DNA of 64,000 nucleotides, taken from assembly GCF_947504145.1 (NCBI RefSeq), contig NZ_CANNGQ010000003.1:558001-622000 (forward strand), in the 5' to 3' direction. Position numbers and translations under genes: made by a program. Source of the stretch: an uncultured Microbulbifer sp. GTDB taxonomy: Bacteria > Pseudomonadota > Gammaproteobacteria > Pseudomonadales > Cellvibrionaceae. The notes under the pieces were generated by a model. The model made no database searches, was not told the origin of the DNA, and was given only the letters and a program-made list of their open reading frames with translations. Every line of letters starts with the position of its first letter. Position 1 is the first letter of the stretch. Shown here in pieces: positions 45,357 through 54,199 of the stretch.

Positions 45357-45712
45357 CATCTTCTCCCTTGGACTTATCGTTATGGTGAGTAATGCCATCC
45401 TAGGCTTACCCGAAGTCCATATCCTCCACCCCCGAGGGGGGAGGAGGGGGGAGAAGCTGGGGCCGGCGGAGGAGGAGTTACCATCAGCGACCGGCCGGGT
45501 CACCACGCAGGGCCCATTATACGCCCTGAACAAAAAACATTCAGCCTTCAACCACCTGACTGGCACATACCTGACTAATAGGTATATATGGGCAGGCTGC
45601 CCGGTATCTGGCCGCATTCCCCTTGCTCTGCGTCGCTTACCTCACCGAAAATACCTGATCTTGTACCAAATACATTCAGCCCCCTAATAACGATAATTCT
45701 GTGGAAGCGATC
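45357..45712. other. Divergent promoter region of TonB receptor and FG-GAP lipoprotein genes
   Basis: 356 bases with no gene. It contains the G-rich MalT-box-like site listed separately and the ribosome-binding sites GGGAG (receptor) and GGAAG (FG-GAP gene). The shared site suggests joint control. Confidence 0.6.
45438..45447 (+). promoter_or_regulatory. Exact MalT-box match between receptor and FG-GAP genes
   Basis: GGGGAGGAGG matches the MalT consensus in all ten positions, 82 bases before the receptor ATG, inside an inverted pattern ATCCTCC ... GGAGGA (45421-45446). Confidence 0.45.
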
Positions 45713-48700
45713 ATGTTGACCCTCCCCCCCTCTATTCGCCCCTTGTTGTTGACCCTCTGTACCCTGACCCTCACTGCCTGCGGTGGAGGTGGCGGCTCAG
45801 GTGGCGGCGCGTCCAGTAGTTCGAGCAGTTCCGGCGGCAATGCGTCCGGAAGCTCAGGGAGCAGTTCCAGCAGTAGCTCTTCCTCCGGTGGCAGCAACTC
45901 CAGTAGCAGTTCTGGTGGCCCCGTCAATCGCGCGCCGGAGATAGCCAACCTGGCAATCAACCCGGTGGAGCCCTACACCAATACCCCGCTGTCTGCGAAC
46001 CTCTCCGCGTCCGACCCGGACGGAGGCAGGCTGGACTATAAGTACACCTGGCTTGTTAACGGCAGTGCGGTCACGGGAGAGAGCAGCGGCCACCTGCACC
46101 AGGACTATTTTGCCAGGGGCGATGAAGTGCAGCTGGAGGTCACCGTTTCCGACCAGGAGCACAGCGTCAGCCAGGTCGCCAGCGCCACCATCCTCAACAG
46201 CGCTCCGGTGGTACAGGCCAGCGCCGAGAGCCAGGTAACCAGCCTGCGTAACGTCTGGCTCTACGGCAATGTACACGACGCCGATGACGACGAGCTGACG
46301 TATCACTGGGAACAGGTATCCGGCCCTGAGGTCACGCTACGAACCCCTGACGCAGCCAACACCGCTTTCACCTCGCCGGACGAAACCGGCGAGCTGGTGT
46401 TCCAGTTGACAGTCAGCGACGACGAGTTCACTCCCGAGCCGGCGCAAGTGCGCATCCAAGTGCGCAACAACGCCCCGGATCTCATTACCCTCGCGATCAC
46501 CCCGGAGCCGGCTTTTACCGATACCACACTGGAATCGGAATTCAGCGTACTCAATTACGATGGCCGCGAGCTGAGCTACGTCTACACCTGGATGGTGAAC
46601 GACCAGGCCATTACCGATGCCGACGGCGAGACGCTGGCACCGGAGCACTTCCGCAAAGGCGATGTAGTAACTCTGACTCTGGAGGTCACCGACGGGCTGG
46701 GCGCAGACAGCATGTCCACCCATATCACCATCGCCGACAGTCCGGCGGTCTTGAGTGTGAGTGGCGCACCGGAAACCGCCGAGTACGGGGAGCCGGTAAG
46801 CTTCCAGATCAACGCAGAGGACGCGGACGCGGAACCGGTGGAGCTGGCCTTCCTCGCCCGCCCCAATGGCATGAGTATCGATGACAGTGGCCTGGTCAGC
46901 TGGACACCCGGTGGCCCGCTGTTTAGCAAAGAAACCGATTTTAACTGGGCCATCACCGACGCCAGCAATTCGGAAGCCGGTGAAGTGGGTGGCACCATCC
47001 GTGTCATTGATGAAGACCGCCAGTACCCGTTGAGCCGCAGCGGTATCGAAGTGCCGAAAAATCGCGAACAGATACGAATCCGCGACCTTGATAAGGACGG
47101 TGACAACGAGCTACTGATCACCGACGGCCACTCACGGCTTTTCACCCTCACCTTCAACGGTACCGATTACGTGCAGGACTGGCTCTACCCCTTCAGTCTC
47201 GCTGGTGTAGAGCAGAAGATTTCCTCAATCGCTGCGGCTGACCTGGATGGTGACAACCACGATGAAATCTTTGTGGGCATCAGTAGCAGTCATTTCGTTG
47301 GCCTTACCCAGCTACTGGTGCTGGACGGTGCCACCAGAACCCTGAAGCAGTTCGTCGAGCTCGATGGCAACACGGTCAAGGCCATTTATCCCGCTGATCT
47401 CGACAACGACGGCGAGCTGGAGCTGGCCCTGCTGATCAACAGCGAATCCAGCTACGACAGCCCTCAGGTCGCCCAGATACGCAATGCCACTACGCTGGAG
47501 CTGGAGTGGTCCTCCTCCGAGCTGGCGCTGGGCAACAGTATGGCGCTGGGCAATGTAGACAACGATGCAGGCCAGGAACTGGTGTTTTCCAAGGGATACG
47601 TGTACGGGTTTAACGGCGCCACCTATGTCAATGAATGGATTCACGGCACCGGCTTTGGCTACGGAGATGTGCACGTCGGCGATGTAGACGCAGATGGCGT
47701 AGACGAGATCGTCGGAGTGACACTCGGCACGGACAATGAATACTATCTGGAGGTGTTTGATGTGCGCGAAAAGGCATCTGTAGCCAGCCGGAACCTTGAT
47801 TACCGAACCAATATTGCCCTCGGCAATCTGGACAGCGATCCGGCGCTGGAAATCCTGCGGGGCTATGGCGCCGCCGCCCACTCGTTCGACCGCGCCACCG
47901 GCCTGAGTGAAGACTGGGTAATCACTGGATACCGGCACGACCCCACCGCCCTCACCATTGGCGATAGCGACAACGACGGTGCACCGGAGATTCTGTGGGC
48001 GGATGGCACGGACAGTACCGGTGAAGATACCCTGCACATGGCGGGAATGAACCCGGGCTTCGAGGAGGAGTGGACGAACCTGGATCCCAGCCAGCTGGAC
48101 GGCCCGTTCCTCGGGGGTGAGCGTATCGCCCTCGCCAGTGGCGAGGAGCGGCTGGCATTTGCCACCCTCGAAACCGACAGTGGTTACGGAGACTCACGTA
48201 TTCTCTATTTCAATCCGGTAACCGGCGACCTCGATATCAGCTCGACACGGGGCCGCAACTGGACCAGCTATTTCGCCTTCTGCCCCGTGGATTTCAACAG
48301 TGATGGTATCGACGAACTGTTTATCGCCACCAGCGAAATCCGCGACCCCCAAGTGTATCTGTATGAACCGGCCAGTGACAGTAACATCTGGACCGCACCA
48401 CCGCTGACAACATCCGGTGTCGCCGTCGACAGCGGCGACCTGAACGGAGACGACCTCCCCGACCTGGTAGTGACTACCTACAATGCGGGCGCCTACGCCT
48501 ACGATGCGAGCGCCTCTACCCTGCTGTGGAACAATAGCGAAGTGGGGGGCGTGGATATCGCCGTGACGGATCTCGATGGGGATGGAACCAACGAAATCAT
48601 CTCCGCGTCCCCCAGCGGGATTACCATCACCGCAGGCGAAAGCTTCAACAATGTCCACTCCACCAGTATTACTGCACTGGAAGAAATTTACGACAATTCC

Positions 48701-49108
48701 CGTGTTGTGGATATGGCGGTCGGGGATATCGATGGTGACGGAAAGCAGGAAATTGCCGTGGTGACGAGTTATTACTCGGATGACAGCTGGGTTCTGGTGT
48801 ATGAGTCAAACCTGACTCTGCGCTCGGTATTCCAACTGGAGAATGTCAGAGATTACCCCACCATTGCAATCGAAGGTTATGGCGATGGTGCGCGCAACCT
48901 CCTGGTCAGCACCGGGCCTTCCAATTATTACGGCGGTGGCAGCGCCTTCCTGCGTGTGCTGGACCCTGCATCCGGCAGAGAGGTGAGCCGCTCCCCGGAG
49001 CTGATCAGCGCTTCACCAAAAAACAGTCTTTACTATCTCGATATCAACGGGGACGGCATTGTGGAACTGAGCTTCGGCACCGGGGCCAGCATGAATGTGA
49101 CCCGCTGA
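45713..49108 (+). CDS. Large FG-GAP/VCBS-repeat lipoprotein with polyserine linker and Ig-like domains
   Basis: A 1131-residue lipoprotein from ATG 45713 (GGAAG upstream). Lipobox LTAC near residue 22, then a Gly-rich stretch and polyserine linker to about 65. Residues about 65-430 hold repeated Ig/PKD-like domains (YTNTPLSANLSASDPDGG, TYHWEQVSGPEVTL, YTWMVNDQAITD). From about 440 to the end are integrin-type FG-GAP blades with calcium-like loops: RIRDLDKDGDNELLITDG, ADLDGDNHDEIFVG, DVDADGVDEIVG, DLNGDDLPDLVVTT, DIDGDGKQEIAVVT. No catalytic domain seen. Probably a surface glycan- or protein-binding scaffold. Divergent from the TonB receptor and sharing its promoter region. Confidence 0.85.
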   Translation: MLTLPPSIRPLLLTLCTLTLTACGGGGGSGGGASSSSSSSGGNASGSSGSSSSSSSSSGGSNSSSSSGGPVNRAPEIANLAINPVEPYTNTPLSANLSASDPDGGRLDYKYTWLVNGSAVTGESSGHLHQDYFARGDEVQLEVTVSDQEHSVSQVASATILNSAPVVQASAESQVTSLRNVWLYGNVHDADDDELTYHWEQVSGPEVTLRTPDAANTAFTSPDETGELVFQLTVSDDEFTPEPAQVRIQVRNNAPDLITLAITPEPAFTDTTLESEFSVLNYDGRELSYVYTWMVNDQAITDADGETLAPEHFRKGDVVTLTLEVTDGLGADSMSTHITIADSPAVLSVSGAPETAEYGEPVSFQINAEDADAEPVELAFLARPNGMSIDDSGLVSWTPGGPLFSKETDFNWAITDASNSEAGEVGGTIRVIDEDRQYPLSRSGIEVPKNREQIRIRDLDKDGDNELLITDGHSRLFTLTFNGTDYVQDWLYPFSLAGVEQKISSIAAADLDGDNHDEIFVGISSSHFVGLTQLLVLDGATRTLKQFVELDGNTVKAIYPADLDNDGELELALLINSESSYDSPQVAQIRNATTLELEWSSSELALGNSMALGNVDNDAGQELVFSKGYVYGFNGATYVNEWIHGTGFGYGDVHVGDVDADGVDEIVGVTLGTDNEYYLEVFDVREKASVASRNLDYRTNIALGNLDSDPALEILRGYGAAAHSFDRATGLSEDWVITGYRHDPTALTIGDSDNDGAPEILWADGTDSTGEDTLHMAGMNPGFEEEWTNLDPSQLDGPFLGGERIALASGEERLAFATLETDSGYGDSRILYFNPVTGDLDISSTRGRNWTSYFAFCPVDFNSDGIDELFIATSEIRDPQVYLYEPASDSNIWTAPPLTTSGVAVDSGDLNGDDLPDLVVTTYNAGAYAYDASASTLLWNNSEVGGVDIAVTDLDGDGTNEIISASPSGITITAGESFNNVHSTSITALEEIYDNSRVVDMAVGDIDGDGKQEIAVVTSYYSDDSWVLVYESNLTLRSVFQLENVRDYPTIAIEGYGDGARNLLVSTGPSNYYGGGSAFLRVLDPASGREVSRSPELISASPKNSLYYLDINGDGIVELSFGTGASMNVTR

Positions 49109-49118
49109 ACGCACCGCT

Positions 49119-49146
49119 TGCTGGCCAGTCTGCGGACTGGCCAGCA
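49119..49146. other. Perfect 12-bp stem-loop between FG-GAP and glk genes
   Basis: TGCTGGCCAGTC-TGCG-GACTGGCCAGCA, 11 bases after the FG-GAP stop and 41 before the glk stop. No T-run on either strand, so a convergent-transcript stabiliser or Rho-assisted terminator is more likely than a classic terminator. Confidence 0.5.
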
Positions 49147-49186
49147 GATTCCGTGGGTGATTTAAATGTAACGGTATGCCGCCTGA

Positions 49187-50149
49187 TCAGCTTTCCAGCC
49201 AGGCGGCGGCGCCGATCAGCGCAGGGTAACCGGCCTTCAGCACCTCGACACGCACGCCCTGCAGCCAGTCACTCAGGCGGCCTTTATTGGTGAAACGCTG
49301 CTCGAAGTGGCTCTCCGGCAGCAGGGCTTCGATACGCGGCAACACGCCGCCACCGAGGAAGATACCCCCGCGGGCCACGTAGTAGAGGGCCGCATCACCG
49401 GCGGCGCTGCCGAGGAAGTTGAGGAAATCGATCAGGGTTTCCCGGCACAGCGGGTCGGAGCCGTCCAGGCCGCGGCTGCTCACATCCGGTGGGGTGAAGT
49501 CTTCCGCCGGGCGGCCGTGCAGGGCGCAGACCGCGCGGTACAGGTTGACCAGCCCGCCACCGCTCAGCACATACTCGTTGTAGACCGGCATCTGCTCGCG
49601 GGCAAGGATCTGCAGCAGTTCCAGCTCGCGCTCGCTGCCCGCCGAAAGGTTGGCATGGCCGCCCTCTCCCGGCACCACACGGTAAGCACCCGCTTCATGG
49701 ATGATTGCGGCCACCCCGAGACCGGTGCCTGGGCCGAGTACGGCCATGCAGCCATTCGCTTCCGAGGGCACGTCCCGCAGGGCCCACTTGTCTTCGCTCT
49801 GCAACCGCGGCAGGGAGAGCGCCAGCGCGGCGAAGTCATTTACCACCAGAGCGCGCTCCAGGGAGAAACGGGCACACAGCTCTTCTGCGCGGATATCCCA
49901 CCCCAGGTTGGTCATGGTGACACGACCGCCCTGTGGGGTCTTCTCGACCGGTCCGGCTACTGCGATACAGGCCTGCGTGGGCTGCGGACCCTCCAGTCCT
50001 TCCAGCCACTGACCAAGCGCGGAGTAGAAATCGGCAAACTTGGCGCAATTCACCACCTGAATGGATTCGAGCCGATAACCACTCTGATGCGGGTGGGCAA
50101 CGGCGAAGCGGGCGTTGGTTCCGCCGATATCCGCGACGATTCTGGTCAT
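49187..50149 (-). CDS. glk: Glucokinase
   Basis: A 320-residue cytoplasmic enzyme of the proteobacterial Glk family (ROK-independent). Motifs: VADIGGTNARFAVA (phosphate loop 1), ACIAVAGPVE, VVNDFAALALSLP with the catalytic Asp, VLGPGTGLGVAAI (phosphate loop 2), PGEGGHANLSAG, and GGIFLGGGVLPRI. Converts glucose released by the alpha- and beta-glucosidases to glucose 6-phosphate. It sits between the alpha- and beta-glucan regions and has an exact MalT-box match upstream, so it is likely co-induced with starch use. Confidence 0.95.
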   Translation of the reverse strand: MTRIVADIGGTNARFAVAHPHQSGYRLESIQVVNCAKFADFYSALGQWLEGLEGPQPTQACIAVAGPVEKTPQGGRVTMTNLGWDIRAEELCARFSLERALVVNDFAALALSLPRLQSEDKWALRDVPSEANGCMAVLGPGTGLGVAAIIHEAGAYRVVPGEGGHANLSAGSERELELLQILAREQMPVYNEYVLSGGGLVNLYRAVCALHGRPAEDFTPPDVSSRGLDGSDPLCRETLIDFLNFLGSAAGDAALYYVARGGIFLGGGVLPRIEALLPESHFEQRFTNKGRLSDWLQGVRVEVLKAGYPALIGAAAWLES

Positions 50150-50311
50150 TAAGTGTTCCTTACACGTTCTCTATGCAGCAGGAGCCGCCAACAATCCGGC
50201 CAGCTCGATTCGCCAACAGGGCAAACAGACACCCTTAAAAATGGCGGTATAAGGTAATGATTTGCCGACGAAAACTCCAGCCCTCCCCCCTCCTGGCGGT
50301 CACAAATTTGG

Positions 50312-50321
50312 GGGGATGAGG
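50312..50321 (+). promoter_or_regulatory. Exact MalT-box match before glk
   Basis: GGGGATGAGG, identical to the Escherichia coli MalT box, 163 bases before the glk ATG. A second G-rich run on the minus strand (GGAGGGGGGAGGG, 50281-50293) is nearer the gene. Confidence 0.45.
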
Positions 50322-50403
50322 CGCCCAGAGCATCATCTACAGGCAGAGCGGGTGTGGAGAGGCCCTTGAGAGCAGCATGAAACGTGATTCGGAAAGAAAA
50401 ATA

Positions 50404-50424
50404 CCGGCAGGGAGCACCTGCCGG
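50404..50424 (-). terminator. Candidate intrinsic terminator in the glk-AraC region
   Basis: CCGGCAGG (50404-50411) pairs with CCTGCCGG (50417-50424); on the minus strand TATTTTT follows. No minus-strand gene is seen upstream of it, so it may end an antisense or small transcript. The stem could equally be an operator. Confidence 0.4.
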
Positions 50425-50590
50425 TCCAGCTATTACGGGAGGTCGACGAGAAAGGACCACTAGCAGGAAGAGAGATGATGTCGGGCAACCGGCGCGGCAG
50501 GAGTCGCCGAGGAATACCAAAAGTAACTCGCTCGCCGCACAGGCGTTGTTGAAACCCGATGAAACCAGTTTGCTTGTAGCGCCAGGCTGC

Positions 50591-50603
50591 GTCGCCCCAC
50601 TTT
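50591..50603 (+). promoter_or_regulatory. GTCGYCCCACWTT motif, copy 1 (before the AraC-type regulator)
   Basis: GTCGCCCCACTTT, 173 bases before the regulator ATG. Three further copies lie before beta-glucan genes (57226, 58955, 61994), all in the same strand orientation. Confidence 0.45.
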
Positions 50604-50687
50604 GAGTGAATCGGTAAACTGGGCGGTGTCACTTTCGGGTTTTCTGCAAACGGGATGGTCAGCCAGAGGCGATGGCGTCGGCCCACG

Positions 50688-50697
50688 CTCCTCCCGC
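50688..50697 (-). promoter_or_regulatory. G-rich MalT-box-like site before the AraC-type regulator
   Basis: CTCCTCCCGC on the plus strand (GCGGGAGGAG on the minus), 79 bases before the ATG, with the same CTCC...CGGCGGG pattern as the site before the MFS transporter. A weak match to MalT on its own. Confidence 0.3.
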
Positions 50698-50776
50698 GGC
50701 GGGAATTCTCATATACTCTGCTACCAGAAGAGCGATAAAAAACCATAAGAACGAAACACCATTCGGCGATGACCCC

Positions 50777-51931
50777 ATGAAAGAATACATCTTCAATATC
50801 CACGACGTGGTGCTGCTGATGACCGCGGCGGAGTGCCTGCTGCTGGCGGTGTTCCAGTCGATCCTGCCCACCCGTGCGCGGCACGATGGCCGCCTGCTAA
50901 CGGCCTTCCTGCTGATCATCGCAGTGGCCTCAGCCTGTACTTTACTGCTGTGGAACGACCAGTTCTCAGTGGCTCCGTGGTTTGAACAGACTCTGCTGCC
51001 GTACCTGTTGTTCGCGGCTCTGCTATTAAAGGGGCCGGCCATCTACCTGTATGTCTGCTCCCTGACTCAGCAGAAACTGAACCTCAACCAGCGCCACGCG
51101 CTCCATCTTTTACCCGCGGCGGTCGGGCTTCTGTGTATCGCGGTATTTGGGCTCTCCAGCGGTGACCTTCGGCACCTCCCCAACCCGGGGCTGCCTCTAC
51201 CGTCTACAGCGACCGAATTTATCTGGGACATGGCCGCTCTGGTGCCTTTTGCCTACGCCGCCGCTGCGCTACGACGGATTCGCCGCTACCGCCACGCGCT
51301 CAAAAACGAGTACTCCCACTTCTCTGAAACAGAGCTGACCTGGCTGTCAGCCCTGACCTGGGGTGTGTTTATCGCCTGGACCTGGACCATGGTGGTACAC
51401 GTGGTGGCAAAGTTCTCCAGCGATGTGGTCGCGGACTACATGGGCATTGCTGACAACTACCTGGCGTTCATCCTGATCAACGCATTTTTCGCCTACAGCC
51501 TGACCTACGCACACCAGTTACTGGTGACCAAGCCCGAAGAGGAGACCCGCGAGATCAGCAGCGAGGAAGAACCCTCCGAGCCCGCGATTGCCAAGGTGCG
51601 CAACGCAATGGAGGGCGACAAGATTTACCTTAAAAAAAACCTAAACCTGGAACAGTTTTCCGAGCGGATCGATCTGCCCGCAAAAGAAGTCTCTGCCGTT
51701 ATCAACAAGCATTTCGGGACAAACTTCTTCGAGTTTGTGAACAGTTACCGGGTAGAAACCGCCAAAGCACTGCTGTCTGATCCGGAAAAAGCCGACATGA
51801 CCGTGCTGGACGTGCTGCTGGAATCCGGCTTCAACAGCAAATCCGCATTCCACCGCTTCTTCAGCCGACTAGTGGGAATGTCGCCCACGGAATATCGCAA
51901 AAAGTCACTGGCATTGGGGGCGACGTCCTGA
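50777..51931 (+). CDS. Membrane-bound AraC-family transcriptional regulator
   Basis: A 384-residue protein from ATG 50777. Six to seven hydrophobic helices (about 12-32, 38-58, 68-92, 104-122, 145-165, 200-222, 235-255) form a membrane sensor, then an acidic linker (EEETREISSEEEPSE) and a C-terminal AraC DNA-binding domain: YLKKNLNLEQFSERIDLPAK, NFFEFVNSYRVETAKALL and DVLLESGFNSKSAFHRFFSR with MSPTEYRK. Membrane AraC regulators are frequent neighbours of glycan genes in Cellvibrionales. Being between glk and the laminarinase genes, it is a candidate regulator of beta-glucan use (inference). Confidence 0.9.
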   Translation: MKEYIFNIHDVVLLMTAAECLLLAVFQSILPTRARHDGRLLTAFLLIIAVASACTLLLWNDQFSVAPWFEQTLLPYLLFAALLLKGPAIYLYVCSLTQQKLNLNQRHALHLLPAAVGLLCIAVFGLSSGDLRHLPNPGLPLPSTATEFIWDMAALVPFAYAAAALRRIRRYRHALKNEYSHFSETELTWLSALTWGVFIAWTWTMVVHVVAKFSSDVVADYMGIADNYLAFILINAFFAYSLTYAHQLLVTKPEEETREISSEEEPSEPAIAKVRNAMEGDKIYLKKNLNLEQFSERIDLPAKEVSAVINKHFGTNFFEFVNSYRVETAKALLSDPEKADMTVLDVLLESGFNSKSAFHRFFSRLVGMSPTEYRKKSLALGATS

Positions 51932-52042
51932 CAACGATCTCCGTTTATTCAGCCTGACGGTTTTTTGCCGGCGGGTAGCACCCACTGGGCGCAGTTCCTC
52001 GATCGTCCGTCCTGCTGCGTCGTCGAGCGGGAGACGGCGTGT

Positions 52043-52065
52043 GGGCACCCTGCGGTGCCCTTTTT
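52043..52065 (+). terminator. Intrinsic terminator after the AraC-type regulator
   Basis: GGGCACC-CTGC-GGTGCCC followed by five Ts, 111 bases after the regulator stop and 7 bases before the end of the convergent laminarinase gene. Confidence 0.85.
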
Positions 52066-52072
52066 AACCCGC

Positions 52073-54199
52073 TCACTTGCTCTTCAGACAGGCGCGCCAG
52101 TCCCGCAGGTGCTCGCGTTTTTTCTCTTTCCAGACCTGACGCTCCTCCTTGATTCTTAGCAATTTCCCCAGCCACCCGCCGGCAAACAGGCCTTTTCCGT
52201 TGTGTGAACGCAATGTTTCAAGGATCGAATTAAGGCGCTCGCGCACCACTTCGCAAGCTCCCTGCTCCGCGCTTGTGGCTGCGCCACCAGAGAAATAAAT
52301 ATTGTCGATGGACAGATCATTTATCTCGCCAAAGCCGAGTACCTGGAACAACTGACGCATGTCGGTCAGCGCCAAATCCGCGGACAGGTTGGAAACCGGA
52401 ATAACGATATCCTGCCACTGGCCATCGCGTACGAAGCCGTACGGATCATTGCCCGGGGTAAAGGTTACCCAGGTCTGGCCTATGTGCTCGACATTGCCAC
52501 TCTTCAGGCCAACACGAAATTCCGTCTGATCGGTGGTGCGCATGGAAAAGTGCAACGCCGCTTCACTGTTGTCGAAGGCGCTGAAATCGAACCCTTCGCG
52601 GGCGGCAAAGCCCATACCAAACCAGCCCTTGCCGGTGGAAGACAGGTTGAGTGCGGTCTCGCCTTCCCACGCATTGGTTACGGTCGCGGCATCAGCAAGG
52701 TTCAGTGTGCCCTCCCAGATAAACAGGTCACTGTCCTGCCCTTCTACCAGCGCACCGGCGGAGGTATTGGCTGCCGTTTCGGTGTAGATACCAAAGCTGC
52801 CATTTTCCGGTGCTGGCAGTGGTGCACTTTCGGTGAGGTAAATATTGTCGATGGCAATTTCGAACGCCGCCGCGGGAGCCGGGCCGGAAATAGCGAACAG
52901 GGTCTGTACGGTCTGCATATCCACACCACCGAATTTCGACAGCGGAATCGATACCTTGTGCCAGGCACCATCGCGCACCAGCCCATACTGTTCGCCACCG
53001 TTGGCCAGCACAACAGTGCCCTGCCCGCCGGCGGTACTCATCATATGCAGTTCAATATTTACATCGCTGTTAATGCGCATGTCGAGATTGAGCGTGCCGT
53101 GCTGGTAGTTTTTCAGGTTGTAGTCCGGGTGCAGTAGTCCCATACCCCACCAGTTCCCCGGTTGCACGCTGAAGCCCAGTGCCTCGCTGCCTTCAAACGG
53201 CGTAGGAGCGCTGTCTTGCATATTGCTCCAGACATAGAGGTTGGTGTTGTCTTCCCAGTCCAGAGTATTATCCACAGCGTGGGTTTCGGTAAGAACGCCA
53301 AAGTCTCCGCTGAGGTATTCCTCGCTGGCCACTTCAAGTTCGGTATGCGCATTGGCATACAGGCGCACGTAGTCCACATACATTTTTGCCGGGAAGTCTG
53401 CCGTGATCTGCGCAGGGTCGGTAATCTCAACGAAGTTCCAACCGCCCACCGCCAGGTTCAGCAGGATATGCATGGGATTGTCGCGAAATTCAGACAGTTC
53501 AGGCGCGGTGATATCCATGGTGAGAACGGTGGTGTCGTCCACGGAGATAACGATCTGCTCCGGAGTCCAATCCAACCGATACGTGCGGTAATCCGTATAC
53601 AGCGGGTCGGCAAGTACCACGTGCTGGGCGTGGGATGCCTGCAACCAGTCACTCCAGGTTCCGGTCTCATGCCACCAGTGCACGGCACCAGACACGGCAT
53701 TATTTACACTGCCGTCGTCGATTGCCGATTTAAAACCGGCTTCCAGGATATCGATCTCGCCGGATTTCGGCCAACCATCCACACCGTAGTTGTCACCCAG
53801 CATCCAGAACGCCGGCCACAAACCGTTATCCAGTTTGGGGAGTTTGATTCGCGCTTCCAGAGTGCCGTAGCGGAAACCGACACGACCATTGGTATGCAGG
53901 CGAGCGGAAGTGAACGGTTTTCCTTCGTAATTTTCCCGGCGCGCCTCGATGACCAGGTTGCCATCTTCGATGTAGGCATTGCTCTGGGAAGCGGTATAAA
54001 ACTGCATCTCGCCGTTGCCAAAACCGCTGCCACCCGTGTTATAGGTCCACACACTGCGGTCGAGCTTCTCACCGTCGAACTCATCCGCCCACACCGGATC
54101 TGCTTGCGCAGTGGCAGTACTGGCTAGCACCGGCTGTGCCGCCAGGCACAGCGCGCTCAGCCACAGATGTTTCTTTTTGATCAGATTGGTTATTTTCAT
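52073..54199 (-). CDS. Secreted GH16 laminarinase with two C-terminal glycan-binding-like modules
   Basis: A 708-residue protein from ATG 54199 (GGGAGA five bases upstream). Signal peptide: LSALCLAAQPVLASTATAQ. GH16 domain about 25-280: WADEFDGEKLDRSVWTY, RIKLPKLDNGLWPAFWMLG and catalytic SGEIDILEAG, with HILLNLAVGGWNF, typical of endo-beta-1,3-glucanases. Two tandem modules (about 295-455 and 460-635) share FGVLTETxA/FGIYTETAA, WWGMG/WFGMGF and IDNIYLTE/IDNIYFSG, so they are a duplicated beta-sandwich. A last segment (about 645-708) is helical and Lys/Arg/Trp-rich (RQVWKEKKREHLRDWRACLK), unusual for a secreted hydrolase. Confidence 0.9.
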   Translation of the reverse strand: MKITNLIKKKHLWLSALCLAAQPVLASTATAQADPVWADEFDGEKLDRSVWTYNTGGSGFGNGEMQFYTASQSNAYIEDGNLVIEARRENYEGKPFTSARLHTNGRVGFRYGTLEARIKLPKLDNGLWPAFWMLGDNYGVDGWPKSGEIDILEAGFKSAIDDGSVNNAVSGAVHWWHETGTWSDWLQASHAQHVVLADPLYTDYRTYRLDWTPEQIVISVDDTTVLTMDITAPELSEFRDNPMHILLNLAVGGWNFVEITDPAQITADFPAKMYVDYVRLYANAHTELEVASEEYLSGDFGVLTETHAVDNTLDWEDNTNLYVWSNMQDSAPTPFEGSEALGFSVQPGNWWGMGLLHPDYNLKNYQHGTLNLDMRINSDVNIELHMMSTAGGQGTVVLANGGEQYGLVRDGAWHKVSIPLSKFGGVDMQTVQTLFAISGPAPAAAFEIAIDNIYLTESAPLPAPENGSFGIYTETAANTSAGALVEGQDSDLFIWEGTLNLADAATVTNAWEGETALNLSSTGKGWFGMGFAAREGFDFSAFDNSEAALHFSMRTTDQTEFRVGLKSGNVEHIGQTWVTFTPGNDPYGFVRDGQWQDIVIPVSNLSADLALTDMRQLFQVLGFGEINDLSIDNIYFSGGAATSAEQGACEVVRERLNSILETLRSHNGKGLFAGGWLGKLLRIKEERQVWKEKKREHLRDWRACLKSK

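Larger units (their letters stand above)
50150..50776. other. 627-base regulatory region between glk and the AraC-type regulator
   Basis: No convincing gene: frames here lack ribosome-binding sites and families. It holds an exact MalT-box match, a strong stem-loop, the GTCGCCCCACTTT motif shared with the beta-glucan genes, a related CACTTTCGGGTTTTCTGCAA block (50631-50650) and a G-rich site close to the regulator start. Each is listed or discussed separately. Confidence 0.65.

Noticed and set aside
50149..50520. Minus-strand frame of 123 codons upstream of glk
   Set aside because: It runs through G-rich regulatory sites, has no recognisable domain and abuts glk without a ribosome-binding site.
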